From the NCBI GenBank assembly GCA_005656395.1, contig SRSI01000044.1, positions 1,240,001-1,304,000 of the forward strand: 64,000 nucleotides of DNA. The letters run 5' to 3'. This document shows, in pieces, positions 1 through 13,288 of the stretch; positions within the stretch are counted from its first letter, which is position 1; the number at the start of each line of letters is the position of its first letter. The position numbers and the translations under genes were made by a program. The notes beneath the pieces are model-generated. The model was not told the origin of the DNA, ran no database searches, and saw only the letters and a list, made by a program, of their open reading frames with translations. This DNA is from Strongyloides papillosus (lineage: Eukaryota; Nematoda; Chromadorea; Rhabditida; Strongyloididae).

Positions 1-318
1 TTAATTTTTCTTTTGTGACAAAAAGGAAAGATATCATATAATGTTTTAAATATCTTTTATTATAATTATATTCATAATTTTTTCCATTCATCTAATTTGA
101 TATATAAGCTTTATTTTTTTGGTATAATTTTTAATTTCTTTTCTTTCTAAATGGTTTGTTTTTTATTATCTTACTCAACAGTGAAAATGTTATTAATAAT
201 ATTTGTACAATATCTTCTTTTCTTTCACGTATATATAAATAATAACAACTTCTTTTTTGGAAGAAGTTAATTACAAATTTTTTATCTACCACATTTAAAG
301 AAGAAAATAATATAATTT
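1..318. other. Downstream flank of the Pax gene
   Basis: A/T-rich sequence following the stop codon of the minus-strand Pax gene; presumably its 3' untranslated region and flank. No supported gene is seen; the long minus-strand frame here overlaps the Pax tail in another frame. Confidence 0.5.
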
Positions 319-2278
319 TTACAATGCTACTGAATTGTAATGTTGAAGGTTGATATTTGGTATTGTCATAAATGGTAATAATGTATCTTGGAAAAATTTT
401 CCTTGATTTTGACCCATGTGAAAGTAAGGCGTACCTACAAAATGCGACGAGGGTGGTGTTGGTGTTGCTCCAAAATACGAAGTACAATTGTTGGTTGTTG
501 TTATAGACAAAGGTGTCATTGCAGAGGAAGTAATTGATGATATACCATTATTTGTTGATGAAAGAATTGGAGATATAATATAATCATGCTGATCTGAACT
601 GCTAAATGAAAGATTCTTACGACATCTTGCACGGCGATTACTAAACCATGTCTAAAAATAATTAATCAAAATAAAAAATTAATATTACTAAAATTTTACC
701 ATTATTTTTTCTTCACTTAAATTTGTTATTTTTGATAATTTTTCTCTTTCATCAGAATCAGGATAAGTATTAATTAGAAATAAGTTTTCGAGAGCTTTAA
801 GTTGTTGAGCGGTAAATGAAGTTCTATTTCTTTTTCCTTCCCCTGATCCAGTGGGACTTTTTTCTGAAACAGCTAAATCATGATTTCTTTTTCTACTATC
901 TCCAGATGTTGTATTAACTGCTAAAATTATTTTATAAATAAATATATTTGAGGAATTTTTTCATATAATTATTACAAAAAAATATAGGTAATAAATTAAT
1001 GAAATAAGAAAATTTTTGTATAGCTAATCAAATTTAGTGATATTGTGTTAAAAACAAGTTTAGGGTAATTTTATAACGCCATAAAAATGATTTTAATTTA
1101 TGCTACATTTGGACTGTTATTTCATTTACTCATAAATTATATTTTTTTTTCTCTCCTTCTCTTTCTTCTTCCTCTCTCTCTAACAACTATATATAAGTAC
1201 TGGGAAGCAATTAAAATTTTTGTTATAGAATTCTTTTAAATGATATTATCATATCAATTATGTTTTACGAGGTATTGGATAATACATCTACTATATGATT
1301 GGTTATCTTTTTTATAATTCTCTCTTTTATAATGAGTTTTTATAAGTTTTAATATGTCACTTTTGACAGTTTAGTGGAAAAATTAATTTGTCGTTATTAA
1401 AGAATAGCGTAATTTAAAAATTTTAATAAAAATCAAAAATTGGGAAAAGAGTTAAAAATAATTTTTAAGGAATACTTAACAAAGATGTTTTTTAAATAAA
1501 AATGATGATATTATATGTACAAATATCATTTCATCACCTACACAACATTTAAAGGTAATTATAAACAAATATATTTTAAAAAAAAGGAAGATATTTTTCG
1601 ATAGAATATCTTCGAGACAAAAAAAGGAAACAATTTTTGTAAATAATAAACTTACATAAAATTTTATCTATACTAAAAGGTAATTCATTGGTTAAAGATA
1701 TTTTATTGTTCTCTGAATTTACAGAACAAGAATTATTCTCTTTTCTAAATTCAATACTCTTGATTAACTTTTTTATGGATGTTAATGATGGAGCATTTTC
1801 ATTTGTACATATTTTATTAGCAATCAACTCCATACGGATATCATTTGCATTGTAATCAGGATTAATTTCCATTATACTAGCGACATCCTTTTCAATACAT
1901 TGTGTTGCAATTCGTGATTTAGACGAACCACCAACTTGTCCAGGAGACACAGATCCTGTTTCAGCAAAACGATTTAATATTTTTGACACAGCTCCATGAG
2001 AAACTTTTAATTGTCTAGAGATATGACATGGTTTTACTCCATTTTTTGCTAGTTCAATTATCTTCAATCTAACATGCGTAGGTAATGGTCTTCCATTTAT
2101 GAACATGCCACCAAGTTGATTAATACGTCCCTGTAATAATATAAATATTAATTTTTGTAAAAGTTATCATTAAAAAATTGAAAGATAAAATATCATCTGT
2201 TTTTTCATTAATTAATTATATACTTACTTGGCCCATAATATTTGTAAATTTTACTTGCTTATCGTACATCAAGCTCAT
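319..2278 (-). CDS. pax-3: Pax3/7-type paired-box homeodomain transcription factor
   Basis: Four exons on the minus strand: 2228-2278, 1656-2130, 700-920 and 319-651 (1080 nt, 359 residues). All junctions are GT-AG and keep frame. The paired domain spans about residues 17-143; its core ISRQLKVSHGAVSKIL is the Pax3/7 form rather than the Pax6 form. An octapeptide-like FSIDKILS (169-176) is split by the second intron. The homeodomain spans about 204-263 with WFSNRRAR; Ser at homeodomain position 50 is the hallmark of Pax proteins. The third intron falls between homeodomain codons 46 and 47, a position shared by many paired-class genes. The tail is Ser/Thr/Pro-rich, as expected of a transactivation region. 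It should be a nuclear DNA-binding regulator of development. An acceptor-like aataacag lies 11 nt upstream of the chosen ATG, suggesting a spliced or trans-spliced leader. The first in-frame methionine was taken as start; Met4 is an alternative. Confidence 0.9.
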
Positions 2279-5143
2279 ACTTTCGTATCTGTTATTAAAA
2301 TTTCTATTAAGTATACAAAAAATTTAACCTGTAAAAAAATGTTCATTAAAAATACTTTGCAAAAGATACATATGTTTATAAAGGAATTTTAACTATTTAA
2401 AAATATTTTTCAAACTTAATAAATATCACCAAAGATATACACTAATTACACACTTAATATGTCATTTGAATAATTTTATTAAAAAGAATATAGTAACTAC
2501 AATTGACTTGAAAACAAAAATTTAACTTATCAAATATATCACCCACCCCACTAGAAGAATCAGTAAATTGGAGAAAAAAATTAAAATTAACGTAATATAT
2601 ATAATTATTACAGTACTGTATCATGTTCGGAACATGTTTTTACTTAATGATATAACATCCTATTATTTAGCTTGTTATTTGCTTTACCATTATAAAAATG
2701 ACATTTTTTTCCCTCTCTTCTACATATTTCTTCATTTATTAGGAGGACACAAGAAAAAAAAATTATTTGATAATAATGATTATAATGGGAAATGTAATAA
2801 TTGTTAGTTAAGTTTTAATAATGATCTAATAATAAAATATAATAATAATTATAATAAATATGTACGAAGACTATTTTAATATTATATAAACATTATTTGT
2901 AATAAATATGAGGAGGTAAAGTATATTCTTATGAATAAATATTATATCAAATGATTCTTAAAGTTAAATTGATAATATCGCCAACCTGAAATCAAAAAAT
3001 ACTTTCGTAGGCTGAACATTTTCACTTAAAATTTATGGCACCTTCAACAACTCACAGCGGCATCCATAACTATCATTATAATCAATCTGTCATGGAGAAG
3101 TTTAAGCATATCTATAAAGATATTAATTATGACTAGATGATGACATAATATCTCTTAATACATGCCTTTGATTACCACCGAAAACATATATAAATAATAT
3201 ACATATATAAAAATAATAATTTATAAATATATATACAAATATATATAATTTTTGTTAACATTACTACAAAAAACAATTTAAAATATCTATATAGGTGGTA
3301 ATCAAATACATACATAAAATATATAATATAAATTAAATAACATTTTATCTTTTATAACTCTTTAAAAAAAACTTTTTTTAATTAAGAAAAATTATATTAT
3401 GCGGAGGGGAAAAGTTTATAGTATTTTACACCTTTTGAAAAATGTTGACATGAAAATAAGTTTTTTGCACTATTACCTTTCTAAACATTTTTATATATTC
3501 TCTTTTACAACCCAATAAGATGGAGGAATGGAACACGCCATTAATATTAAAAAAATTAGGATTGAAGGTATGTGAATGGAAAAATGGTAAAAGAAGACAA
3601 GTTATAATCAGCCATAAGATTACCAATTAATTTTGTAAATTATTTGAGAATATATAAATAAATATATCTTAATATATAATGTTGGTAAATATGGTTCTTC
3701 TAAAATTAAATATTTAGTAAATTAAAAAACGATATTATAATATATATTCTATCAATTGTTTCACCTTCTTAACGTTTAATAAATTATTCGTAACAAAAAT
3801 TTAATTTCACACAATTAATAAAAGGTTAAAAAATTAATTGTATTAATCTTATGAAAATAGACATATTCAAATAATTAATATTAAAAGATTATAATTTCTT
3901 ATCTCTTATTACCTTCATATTTTTATTTTAAACCCAACAACGGGGTAGATAGGTATTATAATTTTAACAGTGTGGTGAGAACATGCTGATTAGTTATTTA
4001 ATATTAATTACAATAAAGTGCCGATACCCCTTTAAGACAAAAGGAGTCTTCTTCCAATTACCAGTTGATGATGGCGCGGAATGATGAAGGAGAGAGATAA
4101 TGTTTTAACAAAAGTATTCTCACTTTGATTTTTAGATTAACTGATAGTATAACTTTCCAAAAAATTATGTTGTCAAAGTTCATCATTGTTAACCTAATAA
4201 ATGAAAAGAAATGCCGAGATTAACTATCATTCACTTGATCTGCCAATTAAATACTCTTTCACTGAAACTTTTAATTTATTACATACCGATAACAAAATAA
4301 TAACAAAAATAATTAAAAAAAAGAAAACTTTTTTGTGACAAAAGATAGGTAAATGGAAAGTATATATATTGTTAATAAAAATGATAATTAAAATGATAAC
4401 TAAATTAAAATACCCTTTTTTTATAACCAATTGTCGTCCTTTTTGTTTATAACTTTTAAAAACTATTTCTATGATAAACTACTTATTTGCACTTGCAATT
4501 ACATCATTCTACCTAACAAACAACTTTGATTATTTTTTACATCATTGAAAAAAATGTTTTATTACTTTCAAACAAAACTAAATGTTATAATATTTACATA
4601 ATTATAAAATTAATTGAACAAAAACAAAATTTCTATTTTTTTTATTTTATCATTTAATGAACAACAAAAAATGTATTTTTATTTGTCAGGTTGATTAAAT
4701 TTATACAAAAGAAATATTATGACCGTTTATGCAGTAGGTATGGCACAAATCCGTTTTCCCCTTTCTCGAAAAAAAACTTTAAGAAAAAAAGGTAAATAAA
4801 AATTCTATTAAAAAATATTGATAAAATTTTTTTGACTGTTGTTGTAAACATAAAAATATATAAAATAATGGTACATTTTTTGTTTCAAAAAATAATAATA
4901 ATAAAATTTCTTCAAATTTTGTTTGGGATAAAACAGTTGGTATTGACATTTTCATAAAAATATATTTTTTAAAAAATAATCTTCATATCATTTTTTCAGT
5001 CTAAGTAAGTATTTATAGATCTATCGGCAAAAAATATTTAAAATTTTTTTTCTGCTTTTTTAAGATTTTCTCTATGCGATTCTTATTACATTTATATAGA
5101 TATTGGAAAATTTTTACATACACACATTGACAAATATCACACT
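2279..5143. other. Intergenic region with two short open frames and one inverted repeat
   Basis: About 2.9 kb between two minus-strand genes. It holds a 13-bp inverted repeat (3167-3306, listed separately) and two short ATG-initiated plus-strand frames of unusual composition, at 3035-3136 (33 residues) and 4719-4799 (26 residues). Neither frame is a confident gene. The relatively G+C-rich patches near 3030-3110 and 4020-4090 may be regulatory sequence for the Pax gene. Confidence 0.5.
3167..3306. repeat. 140-bp stretch bounded by a perfect 13-bp inverted repeat
   Basis: TTTGATTACCACC at 3167-3179 is matched by its exact reverse complement GGTGGTAATCAAA at 3294-3306. The interior is nearly pure A/T with TATATA runs. 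The size and layout resemble a small MITE, but no clear target duplication is seen at the borders. Confidence 0.5.
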
Positions 5144-8071
5144 TCATCGGAATCTTTTGTATTCATTGGTTAATTTTATTGGTACAGCTCTATTTTTTGT
5201 TACACCATCTTTTCCATTATTAGTACTAACGCTGTTATTGTTATTATTATTATTACTTAAATTGTTATTAGTATTTTTTTCTTTTATTGCTTGCTTCCAT
5301 ATATGTTCACCACTTAATGGTGAAGCACTGCTTACACGAAATTTGGGAGGTTCCATGTCATCTTTCTTTACATTAAATGATTTTCTTAACTCCTCAAACC
5401 TTGATGAATTACTATTAACAACTTTTGGGTTGTATCTTCCAAATGCTTTAACAGATGATTCTTTTCCATCATCACTAGAATTTTTTCTGCCCCCAATACT
5501 ACCAGTAGAGGAAACAGGTGATAATGAGACTGGAGTTGATGATTCAGAATTAGTATTTATTGTCCTACAACTAGCAGCACTTGTTGGTGCTGTTTTATAT
5601 TGTGATAATGAGGGACTGGTTGGTGATGATGTCTCAACAGCTAATGGACTTAAACTTCTTGATTTAATTGATGAGGAAGAGGTTCCTAATGTATTGCTAC
5701 TTTGAGGTGATGGTGTAACCGATTTTTGAAATTGATTTCTCATCGCGCTAACATTACCAATTTTTAATGAATTATTTTTTGTATCAATTGATAGTGGTGT
5801 ATTTAATTCCTCTGAACTTTTTATTTTACCATTTACAGCAACTTTTGGGTTTGTCGTTCCATTATTTGTTGGTAATATGTTTAATTTTGATGACGGTGGT
5901 GTTACTTTTTTCTTTACAATTTTTTTAATAACCTTTTTTTTCTCTACTTCTTCTTCTTTTTGTGGTTCAACTTTAATAGAAATTTCTTTCTTTGGCTTCA
6001 TATCCTCCTTCTCAGTAGGAAAATGTAGTGGTTGTCCACCTCCAAATTTAGCTTCAAGTTCACCTCTATCAAATCTTCCAGGTGATGCTCTTGGTGATGG
6101 TTGTGCTGATGATGGTAATTCTGCTGTAGCATTGTTTATAAATGGTGATGCTAAGAATGATTTATCTAATGGTTTTGGTGTTATATCTCTATCTCTTCTG
6201 TCATTATAAGTGCTATCAATTAGTGAGTTGCATGAACCACCAAATTTAGCTTCATATAATGATTTATCTAATGGTTTTGGTATAGGTTTCTCCTCCAATC
6301 TCATGGCTTCCTTCATTATCTCATCAGCCTCATCCTCGTTTAATGTAATACCATCAAAATCAAAACTATCCTCTAGTTTTGTCCTTTCTACTAATTTTTT
6401 TGCAACTTTAATATCATCGGCTTTTTGTACTGAATTGTTATTATTATTTTCGAACATCTTATAATCTAATTTTTTTACCGGTCTAATTTCTTTTTTTACC
6501 TCTCTTGGTGGTGTTGTTTCTTCTTTCCTTTCAAATAAATCTTTCTTAAGTGTTGAAAGTTTAAATTTACAACCACTACTAGATCCATTTGATGCTAATG
6601 ATTCATTAGAACTTGTAAGTTTTGCTAACATGGCTATTCTTGCTTTTGCTGATCCTTTAGGTATCTCATCTGTCATCTTCTCTGGATTCCATTTTTTTTC
6701 CTCTAAATTCCATCCAGCATCAATATGTGCTGGTGGTGTTTCTTCTTTAACATCACGAACCTTCCATTTAAACTCCTTTTTCTTAACAGGTTCAAAAGAT
6801 CCAGATCCATCCATTAACGAGGATGTTGAGGAGTAATTATCACCATTAAGGAGTGATGATGTAGATGTTGCATGTGAAGAATTGAATAAATTTTCACTTG
6901 ATGCTGTATAGGAGGATAAATTGGAACTAGATGCTTTCGTTTCATCCCTAACTTTACTTAAATGTTGAAGTTCTTCTTCGTCGAAATATAGTGAATTTTT
7001 TTCTACAACCTCAACTTTCTTTAATTTGAAACCACCTTTAATAGAATTTAAAAATTCATCCTTATCAACATTTGCTGCTGTACCACCTCCTAATTTTAGT
7101 AATTTTGGATTTGTTATTGGTTTAGTTGGCTTTTTTGGTATATTATTTGTTGCCATAGAACCGGGTGCTGGTGGTGGCATTGGGACATTCATCATCATTG
7201 GTGGTGGTGGTGGCGGAGGTGGAAGTGGTGATGAACCTTCCTGAGGTTTTTTAAATTCAATTAATACTTTTCTTTTCTAAAAATATTTAATTATGTTAGT
7301 AATATAAAGTTAACATGTCAATTAGAAACTACTGTGTGTAAATCAAATTGATATTATATGTAACATTATTTATATCGATATTAGTTAAGTGATATATTTA
7401 ATAATTAAATCTTACCCCGTCCTCACTTCCATCAGATGAGGCATTTTTAGCAGCATTGATAATTTCAAGCTGTTCATCATCAAAGATTAATCCACTCTTA
7501 TCATTTGTGACGGTTGGTTTCAGTTTAAAACCATGTTGGATTGATTTAATAAATTCATCCTGATCAACAGTTACTTTTCCTCCCAATCCTTGAAATTTTG
7601 TATTTACCGGTTTATTTGAAATATTTTTTGGTTGTATTTTATCTCCAATAGGTGGTGGTGGTGGGATACCTGAAGATGTCATCGGTGGTGGAGGTGGTGG
7701 TGGACCATTATTATTGTTATTAGATGATAAAGAATTTTCACAATTTAGTGTTTTTGTAGGAACCTTTGATTCATCAAGTATTGTATTCAAAGTTTCTCCA
7801 TCAGCTACAATTACAGGTTTACTTTTATCAACAGTTTTTGTTGGTCGTAAACGAGTTCCTTGACGAATTTCCTAAGATCAAAAGAGATAAAAAAGAATAA
7901 TAATAGTATTATTATTAAAAAAAGATTTTATATAAATATAAATGTTGAAAATAAAATTTTCTACACAACTCAAAAAAACCATTAACTACATAATAAACTA
8001 GTTTTTGGGGAAGTGATAAACAAGGTAAAAAAATGTAAACTTACAGCCAAAATAGGGTGCCCAGAAAACAT
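5144..8071 (-). CDS. Proline-rich actin-binding protein with three WH2 motifs
   Basis: Three exons on the minus strand: 8045-8071, 7416-7871 and 5144-7276 (871 residues), all joined in phase 0. WH2-like actin-monomer binding motifs lie at about residues 1-28 (core EIRQGTRLRPT, completed across the first intron), 111-137 (DEFIKSIQHGFKLKP) and 231-257 (DEFLNSIKGGFKLKKV). Poly-proline runs that could bind profilin or SH3 domains precede the second and third motifs. The long C-terminal part is low-complexity, rich in Ser, Asn and Lys, with a repeated KPLDKS...AKFGG-type motif and a Lys-rich stretch. WH2/poly-Pro combinations occur in actin-assembly proteins of the WASP/WIP/cordon-bleu kind, so a cytoskeletal role is inferred; the exact family is not recognised. 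The first exon codes for only nine residues and would be missed if the 684- or 130-residue frames were taken alone. Confidence 0.82.
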
Positions 8072-11000
8072 AGCAAAGGCTTTTTATTTAATTTATGCAA
8101 AAAAAAAATTTATTCTTCTTTAAATACTTTCTCTTTAAATCAAGTGGAACAGTTCTTGGTAACCTATAAAAATGTTGTTTAAAGTTCAAGAATTAATAAA
8201 GAAAAAAATTATTAAAATATTATAACATAATACATTAAAATGAAATTGAAAAATTTAAATGTAATATAATTATTGGCTTTGTATAAAATTTTATTAACAT
8301 TTCACTTGAACTATATTATATAAACGATAAGATCAAGCATTTTAATAGTTAAAGAATTATATCGACGATACAATAATAATAGAAAATTTTTCCTGTACTA
8401 TAAAAGTTTATATAACGAAAGTAATCATGATGACAGGTTGATGAAAAGAATTATATATTAGATCAAAAAGAAAATTTTATATGTTATTAGGAAATTGTAA
8501 ATGCTTTATTTAAAAATTCTTATAATACTTTAATTAATTAAACAGAAAAGAGGTATCTACATTTATAAAATTGAAATACATTAAAATAACATTTAATTTT
8601 AAAATATGAAATATGCTGATATATTAAGGTTCTATAAGAAAAATGGCAATGGCATAGTGAAAGATAAGTACACTTTAGTATTGAAAGTGATAATCAGTGT
8701 CATTCTCGACACTGGCCATTTTATTGACAAATGAGAATAATGATGTTAGGTATTAAATATATATATTTGTTTCTATGATTGTTGAACACATTAAACAATA
8801 AAGAAGGAGGTAAATAATTAAGATAAATTTGTTTATGATCAAGGTGATCCTCTAAAATAAAGTGAACATTTAAATATATATCTATATATTACAGCAAACA
8901 ACCCACGATAGAATTTTATTGAATAAGTGATAACTTAAAGTGATATGTATAAAGTCAAAAAGTCAGATTAATCTTCATTTCATGAACTTATGAACAAACA
9001 ATAGTTATTAAAATGTAATGTTTAAAATTGAAAATGTATGATGACTAATTATTGATAAGCATTCCTTTCTCCCAAACACTTCAAGACAACTTTAAAAAAA
9101 TAAAGAACGAGATCAAAGTGGAAATATAAGAGGAATAAATAATAAAAAAAAAAGTTTTCACAAGTTGTATATTGGTAATTTAAGAAAATTGTCAACTGAC
9201 ATTGTGTAAATCCGGGTTTTTCTTTGATTAATAAAGAAAATACATTCCTCTCTACTTTTTGTTGATTTTTTATTTTAAATATAAATTTGTTAGGTAAGAT
9301 ACCTTAGCTAAACAGTCAATAAATAATATATATTAAATGTTTTAAGCTTTTTGTATAATAATTGTTACCAGCAGACAAAATATGTATATTTGTATGTGGA
9401 CTGATGTGAGGTAATAAGCTTCTGATGAAGAGTTAAAAAGATAGTGATTGGGTCTACCTGTAGTTAAAATTAACAAGTATCTATGATAGTAAAAAGAACT
9501 CTTATTAAAATATATCAACTTCAATAATACTTGCTTTAAGAATTGAGCCTCTAAGGCTAGTTTGATAATAGGGGAACATACATAGATAACCTGTAGATAA
9601 AAATGTTTTAAGATGACTTTTATATTAAATAAATATTGTTAGAGGTATATTTTATTTGTATCAAATGATAAGATACAATAAATCTATTATAAATAAAAAA
9701 AATAATTTAAATTTGAATAACTTAAGATTATCTTATTACTATGATTATAAAAAAGAATATTTTATAGAGTGATTAAAAAGTTTTATTATAATATTCATGA
9801 AACATTTCATGTAGGGATATGTATATATAATAATTTTAAATATGACAAAATAAAATATTTTATTTATACAACATTTTTAATGCTATATGAAGCATGAAAA
9901 AAGAATAAGAACATTTATGATAAATAATATTTTTGTCTGATCATCTTTTTTTTAAAAATGAGGTATTGTGAAAGTCAAGACATTTAACATTAGTGTCCTA
10001 TGCCTAATCATTAAAAACATGATTAAAAGTTATCGGAAAAATATTATAGAAAAATATAAATGTCATTACCTCACAACATATGCTCCTGATCATCAGCGTA
10101 GGAGTCATAGTTTAAAGATGCATCATTTGTCAAAATTTATATTAAAAATTAGGAATGAAAAAATTATGTAATGTTAAAAAGAAAGATAAAAATATATATT
10201 TATATATTGCAAAAAGTTTAATAATTAAAAATAATATATATTATATGAAGTGGACTTTAAAATAATGTGTAGTATTTTTGTTTGTAAAATGAGGTAAGTG
10301 AAAATGATGTTAATCATTATATTGAAATAAGGTCTAGTCTATGAAGTAAAAAGACGTAGATTTATTAATGAATAACTTTTTATTTTAATATAATATATTT
10401 ACTTGTTTGTAAGTTTAAAATAATGATAAAAATATTATAACACCCAAATCTTAAATATATTTCAAAAATCAAGTAAAATAAACACATATCTTGTGATTGT
10501 TTAAATATTATTTTTGAAAAAAAGATAAAGAAAAGAAATAAAAATAAAATAACAAAAAATGTATATTATATTTAAAGGAAGAAAGAATTTTACAATAAAA
10601 TATATTTTTTAAAAATTTTTATTAATAATAAAGATTTCAATGTTACAGTTTCTCCTAACATTTTAAAACAGTTATAGTTTTTGGTATAATAATATTTTAT
10701 ATATGTATTAAAAATCTAGAAAAGGATGAATAATTATAGAAATATTTTTTTTAAAAATATCTTTAAAAATTTTTTTATTTTACATAAAAGTAAATGAGTG
10801 TAGAAAATATTGACCATTGTAATTATGTGGAAAAGTTTTTTTTACTTCATTAAGACTCTTAACTGAAGTGATTACCAATAATTATTTTACTATATGTCTC
10901 TATAAAATCTTCAAAATTTTAACTATTTTTTGATAATTAATTGTATGGTTAGTGAAAGTATAATTTTAACATCAATTCTTTTATGGAATTATAATAGAAA

Positions 11001-13288
11001 ATATGGATCAAATATAGTAAAAATAAGTTGATAAATCGACAATCTACCAACACATAATAATTGCGCATTGTAATTGGAGGGTAAAAGGTAGTTAGTTGAC
11101 TGTTTTTAGAGAATTTAGAAATGTCTTCAAGTATAAATCTTGTATATTCTTTAATAATAACATAAATATATGTGAGTTCTGAATAGCAAGATGATAGGTA
11201 AATAATTAAAATAAATCAAGAGATAATGTATAATGTATATATAAAGATTTTTATTATATATGTTAATGAACAGGAACATTTTCTTATTCTTTTTTAAAGT
11301 GACAATTACTTTTATACTATATGTAGAGGAAGATAATATATATATGAATAAGTGATTGTAATATTTGATTTTTGTTAACTATTTAAATATATATTCTAAT
11401 CAACAAAGTGAGGAAAAAAAGATGTTGGCAAAAAGTAACACAAATAACGTTTTCCGAGAGTATAAGTGCATGTTTATTAAAAAAATACATAAATCTAGAT
11501 TTTTTACTTATTTCATAGAAATTAATTGTTTTCTAGAAATAATTTTTTTTCACTTCAAATAATTATCATTCTTAACAATCATCTAATATGCAGCTATTAA
11601 GTGAACATTCAAAGTTACATATGTAATGATTTATTAAATAATTTTATTATCAATTATCATATCAATTTCAGATATGTTGTTTGTATCTCTTATTTAATAA
11701 ATTAATTCTGTAAAAAAATAACAAAATTAAAAGATAACAGAGATTATCAGGAATGAAACAATTGCGATACATATGTATTTTAAAATATATTATAAAAAAC
11801 ATATTTTTAACATTTTTAATTGTTTTATAAATTATTTTTATTCAAAAATCAGATGGCATTCTTTATAGTGATCAAATATGTTATTTTTTTTCTAAATTTT
11901 AAACAAATATTTTGTCTTTCAATAAAAAAAAATATTATTTTTTATAATAGACAAGGACAGGTAACCTAAAATTAAAAAGCTTCACGAGAGATTGGTTGGT
12001 AAATAAAAATATAAAATTATATAATATAAATTTAAATAAACACACGTAGCTTTGCGGGTATTTAAAAAAGATTTAGAAGTGTGTAATGAGAAAGACAAAA
12101 ATTTTTGGTAAAACTTTGTAAGGTACTAATAAAAATTTCTAACTGTTTTTCCTTTTCCCTTAACACAAATACCCTTTTTGATAAAATAATAAAAAAAGAT
12201 GACCAAATATAAGTGTAATATTAACACATTCATTTTATATTATATTATTGTTATACCTTAACAAATTTTTAAATGTACAGATTGTCTTGTAATATTACCA
12301 TAAAACTTTACGATACATATATAATATTATTTTCTATTGAAGCATATCAAGGATGAATATCAATGCATCATCAGATGAGATTTTTAGGAGCCAATACATC
12401 AATTGTAAAAAATAAAATGAGAAAGAGAATAGGGGAATGAATAATAGTAATATAGAGAGAAGGGAATAATTGTTAATAATGATAGTTTAAAAAAAAGTTT
12501 TCTTAAACATCAATCTAGATATTAATAGGAGAAATAATAAAATTTTTTAATTAAGTTTAACGACAACATTACGAGAAAATGTATTAATAAAAAAATCCAC
12601 TTACTTTTTTAATCACTCCAACTGGCATTGTGTGAGAGAATTTTTTTATAAAAAAATATACAATTATAATGAGGTAGAAGAAAAGTGAGTTATAGTATCA
12701 AACAATTGAATTTAAATTAATATATTCATTGAACACATGAATTTTATATTCAAAATAATCTGATTTATAAAATATTATTGACAAACTATCATAAGAATGG
12801 TATAAAAATTGCTTTTAAGTAATATAAAAAGTAAAAAAATAAATGAAAAGAATTTTTATCCTGTCTCATTAAATTAATATACACAAATATATATACAAAT
12901 CTCATAATTAAATTAAAATATTTATCCTATCGTTGATCAGCTAATTTTCATTAAACTACCTTTTTATTACTATTTTATTTAGTCGAATCAAATTAGCTTT
13001 TTTAATTTCATTTTCCACATCAATATCAAGTTTTGTATTAATTTGCTATCATTAAAAGTTTTTTTTTCACTTTCAACATTCAATTTTATCTTCTTTTTTT
13101 AAATACTCTAAAATATTCTTAACTTTTTTTGTTGGTTACTTAATAATATTTTCTATTTTAATGTTTAATTTTATAATATATAAGTAGATATTTATTTGTA
13201 TATTAAAGATGTTATCGAAAATTAGTATAATTTTATCAAAACAATTAAAAAAAATACTTTTAAAGATTGTTGAATATATGTGAGAAGA
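8072..13288. other. Long intergenic region, no gene recognised
   Basis: About 5.2 kb of A/T-rich DNA. The few open frames (near 9342-9524, 9968-10171 and 11365-11562) have no recognisable domain and lack splice-linked partners, so I treat them as chance. Small hairpins are present, for example CAGTGTC/GACACTG around 8695-8715. Confidence 0.5.

Noticed and set aside
5103..7244. Several plus-strand frames opposite the WH2 gene, some hydrophobic
   Set aside because: They are antisense readings of Asn/Lys/Ser-rich codons and have no independent support.
9968..10171. 67-codon frame with mixed composition near 10080
   Set aside because: It starts with GTG, has no domain and no spliced partner; a small conserved non-coding patch is equally likely.
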